Of a stretch of DNA of 62,956 nucleotides, positions 18,331 to 26,783 are shown in pieces. The first letter of the stretch is position 1. The number at the start of each line of letters is the position of its first letter. Location: positions 1-62,956 of the forward strand of contig JANYJP010000116.1 of the NCBI GenBank assembly GCA_025358455.1. Reading direction: 5' to 3'. The stretch is from Bacteroidales bacterium. Its GTDB lineage: Bacteria > Bacteroidota > Bacteroidia > Bacteroidales > VadinHA17. The position numbers were made by a program, and so were the translations under genes. Below the pieces are notes generated by a model. That model did no database searches, had not been told where the DNA came from, and saw only the letters and a list, made by a program, of their open reading frames with translations.

Positions 18331-19638
18331 ATGCCAAAAGTTACAAAAGAAGATGCGCTTCTTTACCACAGCAGAGGTCGCAAGGGTAAGGTTGAAGTGA
18401 TTCCTACAAAACCCTATGGTACTCAGTATGATCTCAGCCTTGCCTATACTCCCGGAGTAGCATATCCATGTCTTGAAATTGAAAAGAATCCTGAGGATGT
18501 TTATAGTTATACGGCAAAGGGGAATCTTGTTGGTGTGATATCAAATGGAACAGCAGTGCTGGGTCTTGGTGATATTGGTGCAATGGCAGGGAAACCTGTA
18601 ATGGAGGGCAAAGGTCTTCTTTTTAAGGTATTTGCTGATGTTGACGTTTTCGATATTGAGATTAATGAAAAAGATCCTGAAAAACTTATCCGGATATGTG
18701 CGGCGATAGCTCCTACCTTTGGAGGAATAAACCTTGAAGATATTAAGTCTCCTGAATGCTTTGAAGTTGAAACCAGGCTTAAAGAGATGCTGGATATTCC
18801 TGTATTCCATGACGACCAGCATGGGACAGCAATTATCTCCGGGGCAGGATTATTGAATGCACTGGAGATAACCGGGAAGAAGATTGGTGAAATAAAATTG
18901 GTAGTATGCGGAGCCGGGGCAGCTGCAATATCGTGCTCAAGACTATATATTTCTCTTGGCGTCAGAAAAGAAAATATTACTATGGTCGACAGTAAAGGTG
19001 TTATTAACCGAAAAAGAAAAGATCTTAATAAATTTAAGCAGGAGTTTATAACTGACCGGGATATAGATACTTTAGCTCAGGCTGTAAAGGGCGCCGATAT
19101 GTTCCTGGGACTTTCTGCTGCCGACATGATGACTAAGGAAATGCTGGCTTCAATGGCAAAAAACCCCATAGTTTTTGCTATGGCAAATCCAAACCCTGAA
19201 ATATCTTTTGAGGATGCAATGTCAACAAGAAATGACCTGATATTTGCTACCGGAAGATCTGACTATCCAAATCAGATTAATAATGTCCTGGGATTCCCTT
19301 ATATCTTCCGAGGAGCACTTGACGTAAGAGCTTCAACAATTAACGAAGAGATGAAACTTGCTGCATCCAAAGCTCTTGCTCAACTTACAAAAGAACCAGT
19401 TCCTGCTTCAGTATTAAGGGCTTATAATCTAAGTGAACTTACCTTTGGAAAAGAATACATTATACCAAAACCTGTTGATACAAGGCTTATTTCATGTATT
19501 GCTCCGGCAGTTGCAAGAGCAGCAATGGAGAGCGGTGTGGCAAAATTCCCGATTACTGATTGGGACGAATATAAGAAAAGCCTCGACAAAAGATTAAATG
19601 TCCATATAAAAAATATAGCTCATTGTGGTGATCTGTAA
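18331..19638 (+). CDS. NAD(P)-dependent malic enzyme, short form without PTA domain
   Basis: This 435-residue enzyme oxidatively decarboxylates malate to pyruvate. Diagnostic segments are [49 protein letters not shown], the metal-site region [13 protein letters not shown] (E-D-D ligands around residues 137-162), the dinucleotide-binding [14 protein letters not shown] and the NPNPEIS segment. Many Bacteroidota carry a malic enzyme of about 760 residues with a C-terminal phosphotransacetylase-like domain; this protein ends after the catalytic part, so it is the short form. The gene is convergent with the cytidylate kinase-like gene with only three bases between stop codons. Confidence 0.93.
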   Translation: MPKVTKEDALLYHSRGRKGKVEVIPTKPYGTQYDLSLAYTPGVAYPCLEIEKNPEDVYSYTAKGNLVGVISNGTAVLGLGDIGAMAGKPVMEGKGLLFKVFADVDVFDIEINEKDPEKLIRICAAIAPTFGGINLEDIKSPECFEVETRLKEMLDIPVFHDDQHGTAIISGAGLLNALEITGKKIGEIKLVVCGAGAAAISCSRLYISLGVRKENITMVDSKGVINRKRKDLNKFKQEFITDRDIDTLAQAVKGADMFLGLSAADMMTKEMLASMAKNPIVFAMANPNPEISFEDAMSTRNDLIFATGRSDYPNQINNVLGFPYIFRGALDVRASTINEEMKLAASKALAQLTKEPVPASVLRAYNLSELTFGKEYIIPKPVDTRLISCIAPAVARAAMESGVAKFPITDWDEYKKSLDKRLNVHIKNIAHCGDL

Positions 19639-19641
19639 ACA

Positions 19642-20364
19642 TTAACTGATCCTTCTAATCTTCTTTCTTTCAGTTATCTGTTTGTTCACTTTCTTTTCAT
19701 ATAATGTAATGATCAGTTCAGATAATTCCTTAGGAGTAAAGGAACTTCGGTTGAGAGTGGCATCAAAAAGAAAATCGAGATTAAGAGGTTTCTTATCGAG
19801 AAAGTTCTGTATCAGGTTGAATCTTTTTTTATCGTTATCAATCACATACTCTTCTGCAGTTTCAATATCCATCTCTTTATTTTTCATCACATTTTCCACC
19901 CGCCAGTATAATGGCGCAACAAGGCGGACATGCAATGAATCACTTATTTCATGAGCTATTGAAACACCTCCTCGTCCGACAAGTATAATAAATCCCTCTT
20001 TACAAATATCCAGAATAACATCTTTAATAGCTTTTTTTACTCTCAGGTCGCTGACAAAACCACCTGAAAAAGCCATTATCATCTCTGTGATGTTTGATAA
20101 TTCAATTCCTTTATAGAAATTCTCAACACGTTGGGTATCGGTATTCAATTCTTTGGCAGCTGCATAAATGATATCTTTATCAACCCATCTCCATTTTGTA
20201 GTTCCGTATTTCCTGTTAAGGTCATCAACCAGAATGGCTGCTACCTGTCGGGCGTCACAGCCTGTTAATCTGGAAATTGTAATTACAGGGCCATCCCCGC
20301 CAGAGAGTTTGGTTAATAAAGACTCTCTGTACCGACCATCAAAATAATCGAAGAATTTTTCCAT
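19642..20364 (-). CDS. Cytidylate kinase-like family protein
   Basis: This 240-residue protein resembles the cytidylate kinase-like family 2. The opening ITISRLTGCDARQVAAILVDDLN stands where a P-loop would be but lacks the GxxGxGK lysine, as is common in this family. Further family landmarks are WRWVDKDIIYAAAKEL, GFIILVGRGGVSIAHEI, LHVRLVAPLYWRVENVM and the DLLFDATLNRSSFT-like segment (here DFLFDATLNRSSF). Whether members really phosphorylate CMP is unclear. It is a single gene, convergent with malic enzyme. Confidence 0.78.
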   Translation of the reverse strand: MEKFFDYFDGRYRESLLTKLSGGDGPVITISRLTGCDARQVAAILVDDLNRKYGTTKWRWVDKDIIYAAAKELNTDTQRVENFYKGIELSNITEMIMAFSGGFVSDLRVKKAIKDVILDICKEGFIILVGRGGVSIAHEISDSLHVRLVAPLYWRVENVMKNKEMDIETAEEYVIDNDKKRFNLIQNFLDKKPLNLDFLFDATLNRSSFTPKELSELIITLYEKKVNKQITERKKIRRIS

Positions 20365-20618
20365 TTTAATTTTCCCTTTCCTGATTATTAATTTGAGATA
20401 TTTTAATACAGAGCGTATTAATACTTAAGCACGAAGAACTTACCCCGCCTGATTAACGGAAGAGATAAAGATTATCTCAGAGCAATTCCTTAGGAATTCA
20501 GGATGCCAAATTATGAAAAATAAATGACTCCTCAAAAAATATTTTCGTGCTATTCCATTGATTAAGAATAATTTTGCCATTCTATTGTCAGTAACGATGC
20601 AGGTTGATCCAAATTTTG

Positions 20619-20626
20619 TAAATTTG
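20619..20626 (+). promoter_or_regulatory. Bacteroidota-type -7 element
   Basis: TAAATTTG, an exact TAnnTTTG match, lies 16 bp before the start codon of the 180-residue lipoprotein gene, implying a very short leader. No clear -33 TTTG is seen. Confidence 0.4.
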
Positions 20627-20642
20627 CATTTAATAGGTTTAT

Positions 20643-21185
20643 ATGAAAGTAATTCCTTATAAAATAGCTGCTATCTCTTTACTGGTCTTGTTTACAGCAG
20701 GATGCAAAAAAAATTATGTTATCAGCAATAAACAGGAGATCCTGTTCCAGTTTGAATATATCAACTATGCCTGGGGTTATCATCATTATGGTTTTATAAT
20801 AGATAATAATGGAAAAGTTCTGACTTACAACAATCCTGAAAACTGGAATTTTCCTGACAAAGACCTTAGTATAACCGCAACCCTGGTAGATGAAAACTTA
20901 AACAAATGCCATCATTCTGTTATAAATATCTCTAAAGAGGAACTCCAAAAATATACCAATTGCATAAAAAACATTACTTCAAGCAAAGTAACAGCCTTGA
21001 AGAATGTTGCGGCAGATGCCGGATCTACTGAATTTATTTGCTATCAGTATTCCGAGAATACTTCAACTTATAAGGGTACACTTATTAAAATGGAAGGAGA
21101 TTTTACCCGCGAGAACCTGAATTTCTATTCCAAAAAGGTTGTTGCCTGGATGAAAGGAATCAATAGCAGAATATCAAAAAACTAA
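20643..21185 (+). CDS. Lipoprotein of unknown function
   Basis: This 180-residue protein has a clear lipoprotein signal (ISLLVLFTAGC, Cys 21, then KK). I do not recognise the mature domain. It contains EILFQFEYINYAWGYHHYGFIIDNNGKVLTY-type sequence, in which the repeated aromatic/His residues stand out, and a short lysine-rich C-terminus. It has its own probable promoter and is followed by a 133-bp gap before the NfeD gene. Confidence 0.7.
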   Translation: MKVIPYKIAAISLLVLFTAGCKKNYVISNKQEILFQFEYINYAWGYHHYGFIIDNNGKVLTYNNPENWNFPDKDLSITATLVDENLNKCHHSVINISKEELQKYTNCIKNITSSKVTALKNVAADAGSTEFICYQYSENTSTYKGTLIKMEGDFTRENLNFYSKKVVAWMKGINSRISKN

Positions 21186-21318
21186 ATACAATACCCTTTA
21201 ATTCATTTCTTACCAATGTTAATAATTGCAGATTGATTCTTTTTGAAACTTCAAACTTATTTATTGTATCTTTACTTCTACCAATCACATTTCTCGCTAA
21301 CAAATTAATATTTGCGTT

Positions 21319-21774
21319 ATGTTTGAAATTATCTTTAACAAACCGGAACTCCTGTGGTTCTTTATTGGCCTGGGTCTGTTTCTGCTTGAACTGGTTATCC
21401 CCGGGTTCTTCATATTCTTCTTTGGACTTGGAGCATGGGTAACAGCTCTGGTCTGCCTGTTTGGGGAACCAGGTACCAATTTGCAAATAGCTATTTTCGC
21501 GTTAACATCGGTACTCTCGCTTCTTGGTTTGAGAAGAATAATTCAGAAAAAATTCTTTTACAGCAAGGGAGATCTGTCTGCTGAAGTTGAGGATGAATTT
21601 ACCGGAAAAGAAGCACTTGCCACGTCCGACTTTGGTCTTGAAAAAACCGGAAAAGTCGAGTTCAAAGGTACAACCTGGACAGGTGAATCGAAATCATTAA
21701 TCAAGGAAGGTCAAAGAGTAATTATTATCGAAAAAGAGAACTTTAAATTAATAGTTGAACCAAAAAATAATTAA
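21319..21774 (+). CDS. NfeD-like membrane protein
   Basis: This 151-residue protein has two to three hydrophobic helices (about residues 11-75; LLWFFIGLGLFLLELVIPGFFIFFFGLGAWVTAL) and a small C-terminal OB-fold domain (DEFTGKEALATSDFGLEKTGKVEFKGTTWTG, about 94-148). This is the short NfeD form without a ClpP-like protease domain. NfeD proteins pair with SPFH-domain proteins, and here the partner gene starts two bases after the NfeD stop codon, so the two are surely co-transcribed. Confidence 0.9.
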   Translation: MFEIIFNKPELLWFFIGLGLFLLELVIPGFFIFFFGLGAWVTALVCLFGEPGTNLQIAIFALTSVLSLLGLRRIIQKKFFYSKGDLSAEVEDEFTGKEALATSDFGLEKTGKVEFKGTTWTGESKSLIKEGQRVIIIEKENFKLIVEPKNN

Positions 21775-21776
21775 AC

Positions 21777-22715
21777 ATGGAAGGATCAAGCACTACTTTT
21801 ATTCTCGTCGGTGTAATTTTTTTAGGATTTATCCTGATTGCATCTATGATAAAAATTGTTCCCCAGAGAACAGCAATTATTGTTGAACGACTTGGTAAAT
21901 ACCGGGCAACCTTTACAGCAGGTTTCCAGATACTTATCCCCTTTTTCGATAAAGTAAGATACAGACATACACTTAAAGAACAGGCAATTGACGTCGCACC
22001 TCAGATTTGTATAACACGTGACAATATAGCTGTTGAGGTGGACGGGATCTTGTATCTGCAGGTACTTGATGCCCAGAAAGCATCGTATGGCATTGATAAT
22101 TACAGATTTGCCTCTATTCAGATAGCTCAAACAACCATGAGAAGCGTTATTGGGAAGCTGGAGCTTGACAGAACATTTGAAGAGCGTGAGACAATTAACG
22201 TTTCAATTGTTGAGGCTGTCGATAAGGCAAGTGAGCCCTGGGGTGTTAAGGTTACACGCTATGAGGTTAAGAATATTTCCCCGCCTCAGAGCATTAAAGA
22301 TGCAATGGAAAAACAGATGAGGGCTGAGAGGGAAAAAAGAGCAGTTATTGCCGAATCTGAAGGAACCAAACAGGCAAAGATTAATAATGCAGAAGGTGAT
22401 AAGCAGCAATTGATAAAAAATTCTGAAGGGGAAATGCAGAAACGCATAAATGAGGCTGCCGGCAGAGCTTCAGAAATAGAGCAACTTGCAAAGGCTACTG
22501 CCAATGGGCTAAGAGCAATATCATTAGCAATTTCTGAAGAAAACGGATTAAATGCTGTCAACCTGAGGATCGCAGAACAATATCTTACAGCTTTTGCGAA
22601 TATTGCCAAAACAAATAACACACTTATTATTCCGGCGAACCTGACTGATATAGCCGGCGTTATTGCTACAGCTACTTCAGTTTTTAACGAAACGAAGGAT
22701 AAGAAGACCAAATAG
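21777..22715 (+). CDS. Paraslipin-type SPFH/band 7 protein
   Basis: This 312-residue protein is membrane-anchored by one N-terminal helix (about 8-26). The SPFH/prohibitin domain (about 27-185) starts KIVPQRTAIIVERLGKYRATFTAGFQILIPFFDKVRY and includes QTTMRSVIGKLELDRTFEERETIN. An alanine/glutamate-rich coiled coil follows (about 185-250; AEREKRAVIAESEGTKQAKINNAEGDKQ). These are hallmarks of stomatin-like QmcA/YbbK proteins, which oligomerise at the inner membrane. The NfeD gene directly upstream is the standard partner. Transcription probably stops at the perfect stem that follows. Confidence 0.93.
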   Translation: MEGSSTTFILVGVIFLGFILIASMIKIVPQRTAIIVERLGKYRATFTAGFQILIPFFDKVRYRHTLKEQAIDVAPQICITRDNIAVEVDGILYLQVLDAQKASYGIDNYRFASIQIAQTTMRSVIGKLELDRTFEERETINVSIVEAVDKASEPWGVKVTRYEVKNISPPQSIKDAMEKQMRAEREKRAVIAESEGTKQAKINNAEGDKQQLIKNSEGEMQKRINEAAGRASEIEQLAKATANGLRAISLAISEENGLNAVNLRIAEQYLTAFANIAKTNNTLIIPANLTDIAGVIATATSVFNETKDKKTK

Positions 22716-22736
22716 AAATAAGTAGAAATATATTGT

Positions 22737-22785
22737 AATAAACTTAGAAAGGCAAAGTATCAAACTTTGCCTTTCTAAGTTTATT
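22737..22785. terminator. Bidirectional terminator, 21-bp perfect stem
   Basis: Positions 22737-22757 pair perfectly with 22765-22785 around a 7-base loop (TATCAAA). The stem lies between the paraslipin gene (plus) and the glycyl radical enzyme gene (minus) and includes the last bases of the latter with its stop codon. A-T rich flanks on both sides allow function for both strands. Confidence 0.85.
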
Positions 22786-25144
22786 CATGCTCCGTCCTCC
22801 TGATGATCTCATTCTGAAGATCCTCACCAAGATCATTAAAATAATCACTGTAACCTGCCACCCTGACAATCAGATCCCTGTAACGTTCGGGGTGCTGCTG
22901 GGCATCTTTAAGTGTACCGGCATTAACAACATTAAACTGTATATGATGGCCATCGAGACTGAAATAGCTACGGATCAATGCCGTAAGGTTACTATAACTA
23001 TCCTCATCTTCAAAAAATGACGGGGAGAACTTTTGATTCAGAAGCGTTCCTCCTGTACGCAGTTGATCTATCCTGGATGCTGATTTGATTACAGAGGTGG
23101 GGCCGTTATGATCAACCCCCTGAAAAGGAGATATACCTTCTGAAAGAGGCAGGTGAGCATTACGTCCATCGGGTGTTGCTCCCATAACACTTCCAAAATA
23201 AACATGTGAAGTTGTCGGCAACATATTGATCCTGTGCACACCTCCTCTGGAGTTTGGACGTCCGTTTACAGCATCATAATATATTTCAAATACTAAAACC
23301 GCCTGATTATCTGCATAATCATCATCATTGCCATACTTCGGAGTATTATAAATCATCTCATGCTGCAACTGTTCAAATCCTGCAAAATCAGCCTCCAGAG
23401 CCCTTGTCAACTCATCCCAGGTTATTTTCCTGTTATCATAGATATTATATTTTATCGCGGTAAGCATATCTGTAATACTTCCCAGTCCAACACCCTGGAT
23501 ATAAGAAGTGTTATACCTGGCTCCACCTGAATTGTAGTCTTTGCCATTTAATATACAATCTTCGACAAGCAATGACAAAAATGGAACCGGCAGCCAACCG
23601 GCAAAAGTTCTCTCAATTACATTATTACCTCTGATCTTAATGTCAATAAAATAATTTAACTGAAGTTTATATGCTTCCATAAGATCATCAAAGCTCTTGT
23701 AATCATGGGCATAGCCTGTCTGAAGACCGGCCTGCTTATTTGTCCTTTTATCAAATCCGTTATTCAGTGTAAGCTCCAGCACTTTTGGCAGATTGAAATA
23801 GCCTGTAAGCCAGAAAGCCTCAGTACCAAAAGCGCCTGTTTCTACACAGCCCGATGCACCGCCATTCCTTGCGTCAACTATGTTCTTGCCCTGCCTTAAC
23901 AACTCCTTGATAATTGCCTCAGTATTAAAGCATGATGGTTGTCCGAATCCGGTTTTAATAATATCAAGCGCTTTATGAATAAACCTGTCGGGGGTTATTT
24001 TGCTTATCTGTATCATTGAACTTGGTTGCAGAATCCGCATCTCTTTAATAACATCAAGGAGAATATATGACATTTCATTAACAGCATCAGCGCCCTCAGA
24101 TGTAACTCCGCCGAGGTTAATGAGGCAAAAGTCAGTGTATGTATTGCTTTCACTTGCAGTAACACCCATTTTAGGAGGCGATGGGTGGTTATTGAACTTT
24201 ACCCAGAAACAACCAAGAAGGTCATCCAGCTTCTCAGTTGAAAGTGTGCCTGATTCAATTTCTTTTTTATAAACCCGATACAGATGCTGATCAAGCCTTC
24301 CCGGGTTAAAAGAATCCCATGGATTCAGTTCAGTAATTACTCCCAGATGAATAAACCAATAATGCTGAAGCATTTCATGAACAGTATCGGGAGCATTTGC
24401 CGGAACTTTCCTACAAATACCTGCCATCTTCAAAAGCTCATTTTTTCTTTCAGGATTCTTTTCTATTGTTGCCAGTTTTTCAAGCGCATCAGCATTTCGG
24501 AACGCGTACATAATAATAGCGTCGCACGCGATATCCATTGCCTTTAGCTCCTCATTCTTTTCAAAGGCCTGATTATCGGTAAAATAATCAAGTGATTCAA
24601 TTGCTTTTCTTATTTCTTCCTTAACAGAAATAAAGCCTTTGCTGAACATTTGATAGCCCAATACAGTATGTCCGGGGGCACGTTGCTCCTGGAATTCCGT
24701 GAACAGGCCTGCATTATACGCATCATTCCATTCAGGCGTCATCAGTGACATAATTCTGTCGCGGTTGCTTTTACCTTTCCAGAAGGGGATAATCTCATTT
24801 TTATATAAGTTTTTTACCTCATCATCAACTTTGAAAAAGACCTTTTCCCTTGAATCCAGAATCTCGAGATCCTTCAGTGAATGAAGGCTTATCTCAGGGT
24901 ATGTGGAAGTTTCTTTTGGAGCAGGTCCTCTTTCGCCTACTATCAGTTCGCCTTCATTGATACATATTTTCTTATTTTTAAGGAGGTATTCAAATGCCCG
25001 TGCTCTTTTTACCGGGGCAGATAATTCACGGGCTTCGTCACTTTTATAAAATTGAGTTATTAACAATGCTCTTTCCGCACTTATTTTTTCTACAGCATCC
25101 AGGCTCTGTTGCCTTAACTTTTTAACTCTTGGCGATATATACAT
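22781..25144 (-). CDS. hypD: Glycyl radical enzyme, HypD-like (trans-4-hydroxyproline dehydratase family)
   Basis: This 787-residue enzyme has the catalytic cysteine and base in SGCVETGAFG (Cys about 430) and the glycyl radical loop LIVRVAGYSDYF (Gly764). It resembles HypD more than pyruvate formate-lyase: CVE rather than the CC pair of PFL, plus TPEWNDAYNAGLFTEFQEQRAPGHTV, LDQHLYRVY, KFNNHPSPPKMGVT, DYNSGGARYNTSYIQGVG, TPKYGNDDDYAD and GGTLLNQKFSPS. HypD dehydrates trans-4-hydroxyproline to 1-pyrroline-5-carboxylate. No proC gene is seen nearby. Its activating enzyme is encoded 124 bp upstream on the same strand. Assignment to the family is firm; hydroxyproline as substrate is a likely inference and a related diol or amine substrate remains possible. 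The radical is oxygen-sensitive, so this implies anaerobic growth. Confidence 0.85.
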   Translation of the reverse strand: MYISPRVKKLRQQSLDAVEKISAERALLITQFYKSDEARELSAPVKRARAFEYLLKNKKICINEGELIVGERGPAPKETSTYPEISLHSLKDLEILDSREKVFFKVDDEVKNLYKNEIIPFWKGKSNRDRIMSLMTPEWNDAYNAGLFTEFQEQRAPGHTVLGYQMFSKGFISVKEEIRKAIESLDYFTDNQAFEKNEELKAMDIACDAIIMYAFRNADALEKLATIEKNPERKNELLKMAGICRKVPANAPDTVHEMLQHYWFIHLGVITELNPWDSFNPGRLDQHLYRVYKKEIESGTLSTEKLDDLLGCFWVKFNNHPSPPKMGVTASESNTYTDFCLINLGGVTSEGADAVNEMSYILLDVIKEMRILQPSSMIQISKITPDRFIHKALDIIKTGFGQPSCFNTEAIIKELLRQGKNIVDARNGGASGCVETGAFGTEAFWLTGYFNLPKVLELTLNNGFDKRTNKQAGLQTGYAHDYKSFDDLMEAYKLQLNYFIDIKIRGNNVIERTFAGWLPVPFLSLLVEDCILNGKDYNSGGARYNTSYIQGVGLGSITDMLTAIKYNIYDNRKITWDELTRALEADFAGFEQLQHEMIYNTPKYGNDDDYADNQAVLVFEIYYDAVNGRPNSRGGVHRINMLPTTSHVYFGSVMGATPDGRNAHLPLSEGISPFQGVDHNGPTSVIKSASRIDQLRTGGTLLNQKFSPSFFEDEDSYSNLTALIRSYFSLDGHHIQFNVVNAGTLKDAQQHPERYRDLIVRVAGYSDYFNDLGEDLQNEIIRRTEHE

Positions 25145-25268
25145 ATGTATTTTAATTTAATGTTAACCCTCTTTGTATCATATTATTACAGTCCAAAACC
25201 CCCTAGAGTAGGCTAAATAAAAACATGAAATATTAAAGTCCCCTTTATGCGATTCAGGAATGATCAAA

Positions 25269-26069
25269 TTATCCTCCGATTTTAATTTTAACGCCTGTCT
25301 CTGAAAAATATTCCTTCAATTCCTTCATTCTTTCCTTTGAAGGGGGTTCTGTTTGTTTCATTCTATATGGAATATTAAATCTTTTATATTTTGATAATCC
25401 GATTTTATGGTATGGAAGAAGACTGATCTTTTTAAGTGATATTGTTTTTGTTTCCGTCAGAAATTGCCTTAGCCTCTTAAGATGATCAGGATCATCATTA
25501 TAACCCGGAATGACCGGTATTCTTACCATAATATCTCTTCCACTTTCAATCAGAATACGGTAATTATCAAGTATAACCCCATTTGGTATACCTGTGAATT
25601 CTTTATGTTTGTCTTCATCAAGATGTTTTAAGTCGAAGAGAAACAGATCAGTATAAGGAATAATTGCTTTAAACTTTTCAGCTGTCGAATACCCCGAAGT
25701 GTCAACAGCAGTGTGATATCCATTTTCTTTGATGATTTTTAAAGTTTCATGCAAAAAATCGAACTGAAGCAACGGTTCTCCTCCTGAAAATGTTACACCC
25801 CCATTCGACTGATTAAGGAAAACTTTCTCTTTTTCAAGTATCTCCAGAATACCTTCAGCGGAGTAATATTTCCCCACATCTTCTCTATGATGGAATTCTC
25901 TTGTGCCTATCCTGTTTGTTTGTATTACTGTTTCCTTTAATGGAGATATACCTTCAGGATTATGACACCACATGCAGCTTAAGGGGCATCCCTTCATGAA
26001 GAATGCAACCCTTATACCCGGACCATCATTGATCGAATACCTTTTTACGCTGAAAATGAATCCTTCCAT
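25269..26069 (-). CDS. Glycyl-radical enzyme activating protein (radical SAM), compact form
   Basis: I choose the ATG at 26069 (MEGFIFSVKRYSINDGPG), giving 266 residues; the frame extends 44 codons upstream but that part has no family match. The radical SAM motif CxxxCxxC is in MKGCPLSCMWCHNPEG, and the SAM-binding GGEP is in VTFSGGEPLLQ. It transfers a 5'-deoxyadenosyl-derived radical to the glycyl loop of the enzyme encoded downstream. Activases of this GRE class often carry two extra [4Fe-4S] clusters in a ferredoxin-like insert after the SAM motif. Here the corresponding stretch (KETVIQTNRIGTREFHHRED) has no cysteine, so only one cluster is expected, as in PflA. Confidence 0.9.
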   Translation of the reverse strand: MEGFIFSVKRYSINDGPGIRVAFFMKGCPLSCMWCHNPEGISPLKETVIQTNRIGTREFHHREDVGKYYSAEGILEILEKEKVFLNQSNGGVTFSGGEPLLQFDFLHETLKIIKENGYHTAVDTSGYSTAEKFKAIIPYTDLFLFDLKHLDEDKHKEFTGIPNGVILDNYRILIESGRDIMVRIPVIPGYNDDPDHLKRLRQFLTETKTISLKKISLLPYHKIGLSKYKRFNIPYRMKQTEPPSKERMKELKEYFSETGVKIKIGG

Positions 26070-26478
26070 TTTAGGGATATAAGTAGAAATAAATGGAAAT
26101 AAATAGTTTTTTGAAAACCGGAAGTTCCTGTTCTGAAGATGCAGAACAGAGGAATGGTCAGAAACTGTAAAACATAAGACAGCTATACAGCCTTCTTCCA
26201 AGTCGCTGCATCATGAATCGGTATTTCAGTTTAGCTATCATAGTTTTTCAAAGATGGGTGCAAGTTAAGCTTTTTTATTAGGTCCCGAAATTAAATAATT
26301 GCAATAAAGCTCCCCTGAAAAACGATGGTAAAATAAAAATGATCTTTTATTAACATTTACTTTCTTCGTTCAATTTAATATTAATTATCTGACTACCATG
26401 CATATGTAAATATTTAACAAATGATTAACAAAACATTAACAATAATTCCTGCAACATTTTGATCTTACTCACGTCTAT

Positions 26479-26672
26479 ATGTTGAATGAAAAACAAAAGG
26501 ACAAAAAAATATATTCTGATAGTTCATTTTTATAGGAACATTGATACAGACATAAAATAAATAGGTTTAACGTCATTTTAAAACTCTCACAATCGCCATT
26601 CGGCAGATTCTACGATCAGGTTTAGGTAAATCAAGGAAAGCGCCTCCCAGGTGACTTTCCTTTTTTTTTAAG
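26479..26672 (+). ncRNA. Candidate small RNA ending at an intrinsic terminator
   Basis: A plus-strand transcript starting somewhere near 26480 would end at the strong terminator at 26633-26669 without crossing a recognisable gene. A small GCC-ATTC-GGC hairpin precedes the terminator (about 26595-26604). I do not recognise the RNA family, and the 5' end is a guess from a weak -7-like TATGTTG near 26478 with TTTG at 26458-26461. Confidence 0.35.
26633..26669 (+). terminator. Intrinsic terminator without an upstream protein gene
   Basis: AAGGAAAG-CGCCT pairs with AGGTG-A-CTTTCCTT (one G-U pair, one bulged A) around a CCC loop, then follows a run of seven or more T. It is one of the clearest terminators in the window on the plus strand. 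Confidence 0.75.
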
Positions 26673-26783
26673 ATTAATATCATATTTTCTCATTTCAAAA
26701 GTGCTTATTTTCGTCTGAAATATAATGATATCTGAAAATTCAGGAGAGCCTGATTAAATTCAATTTTGGGAAAAGCATAATAT

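Larger units (their letters stand above)
26070..26783. other. 714-bp intergenic region between activase and carboxyltransferase genes
   Basis: This region holds the divergent promoters of the activase (minus) and carboxyltransferase (plus) genes. It also holds a complete intrinsic terminator on the plus strand (26633-26669) with no protein gene in front of it, pointing to a small RNA. A tiny 18-codon frame (26479-26535, opening MLNEKQKDKK) is present but has no support as a gene. Confidence 0.5.

Noticed and set aside
25145-25268. Riboswitch or leader element before the glycyl radical enzyme gene
   Set aside because: I could not draw a conserved aptamer or terminator/antiterminator pair in the 124-bp gap.
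26070-26201. N-terminal extension of the glycyl radical activase
   Set aside because: Activases of this class begin just before the SAM domain; the ATG at 26069 fits, and the upstream residues look untranslated.
26479-26535. 18-codon frame as a leader peptide
   Set aside because: There is no run of regulatory codons and no attenuator coupled to it; it is too short to support as a gene.
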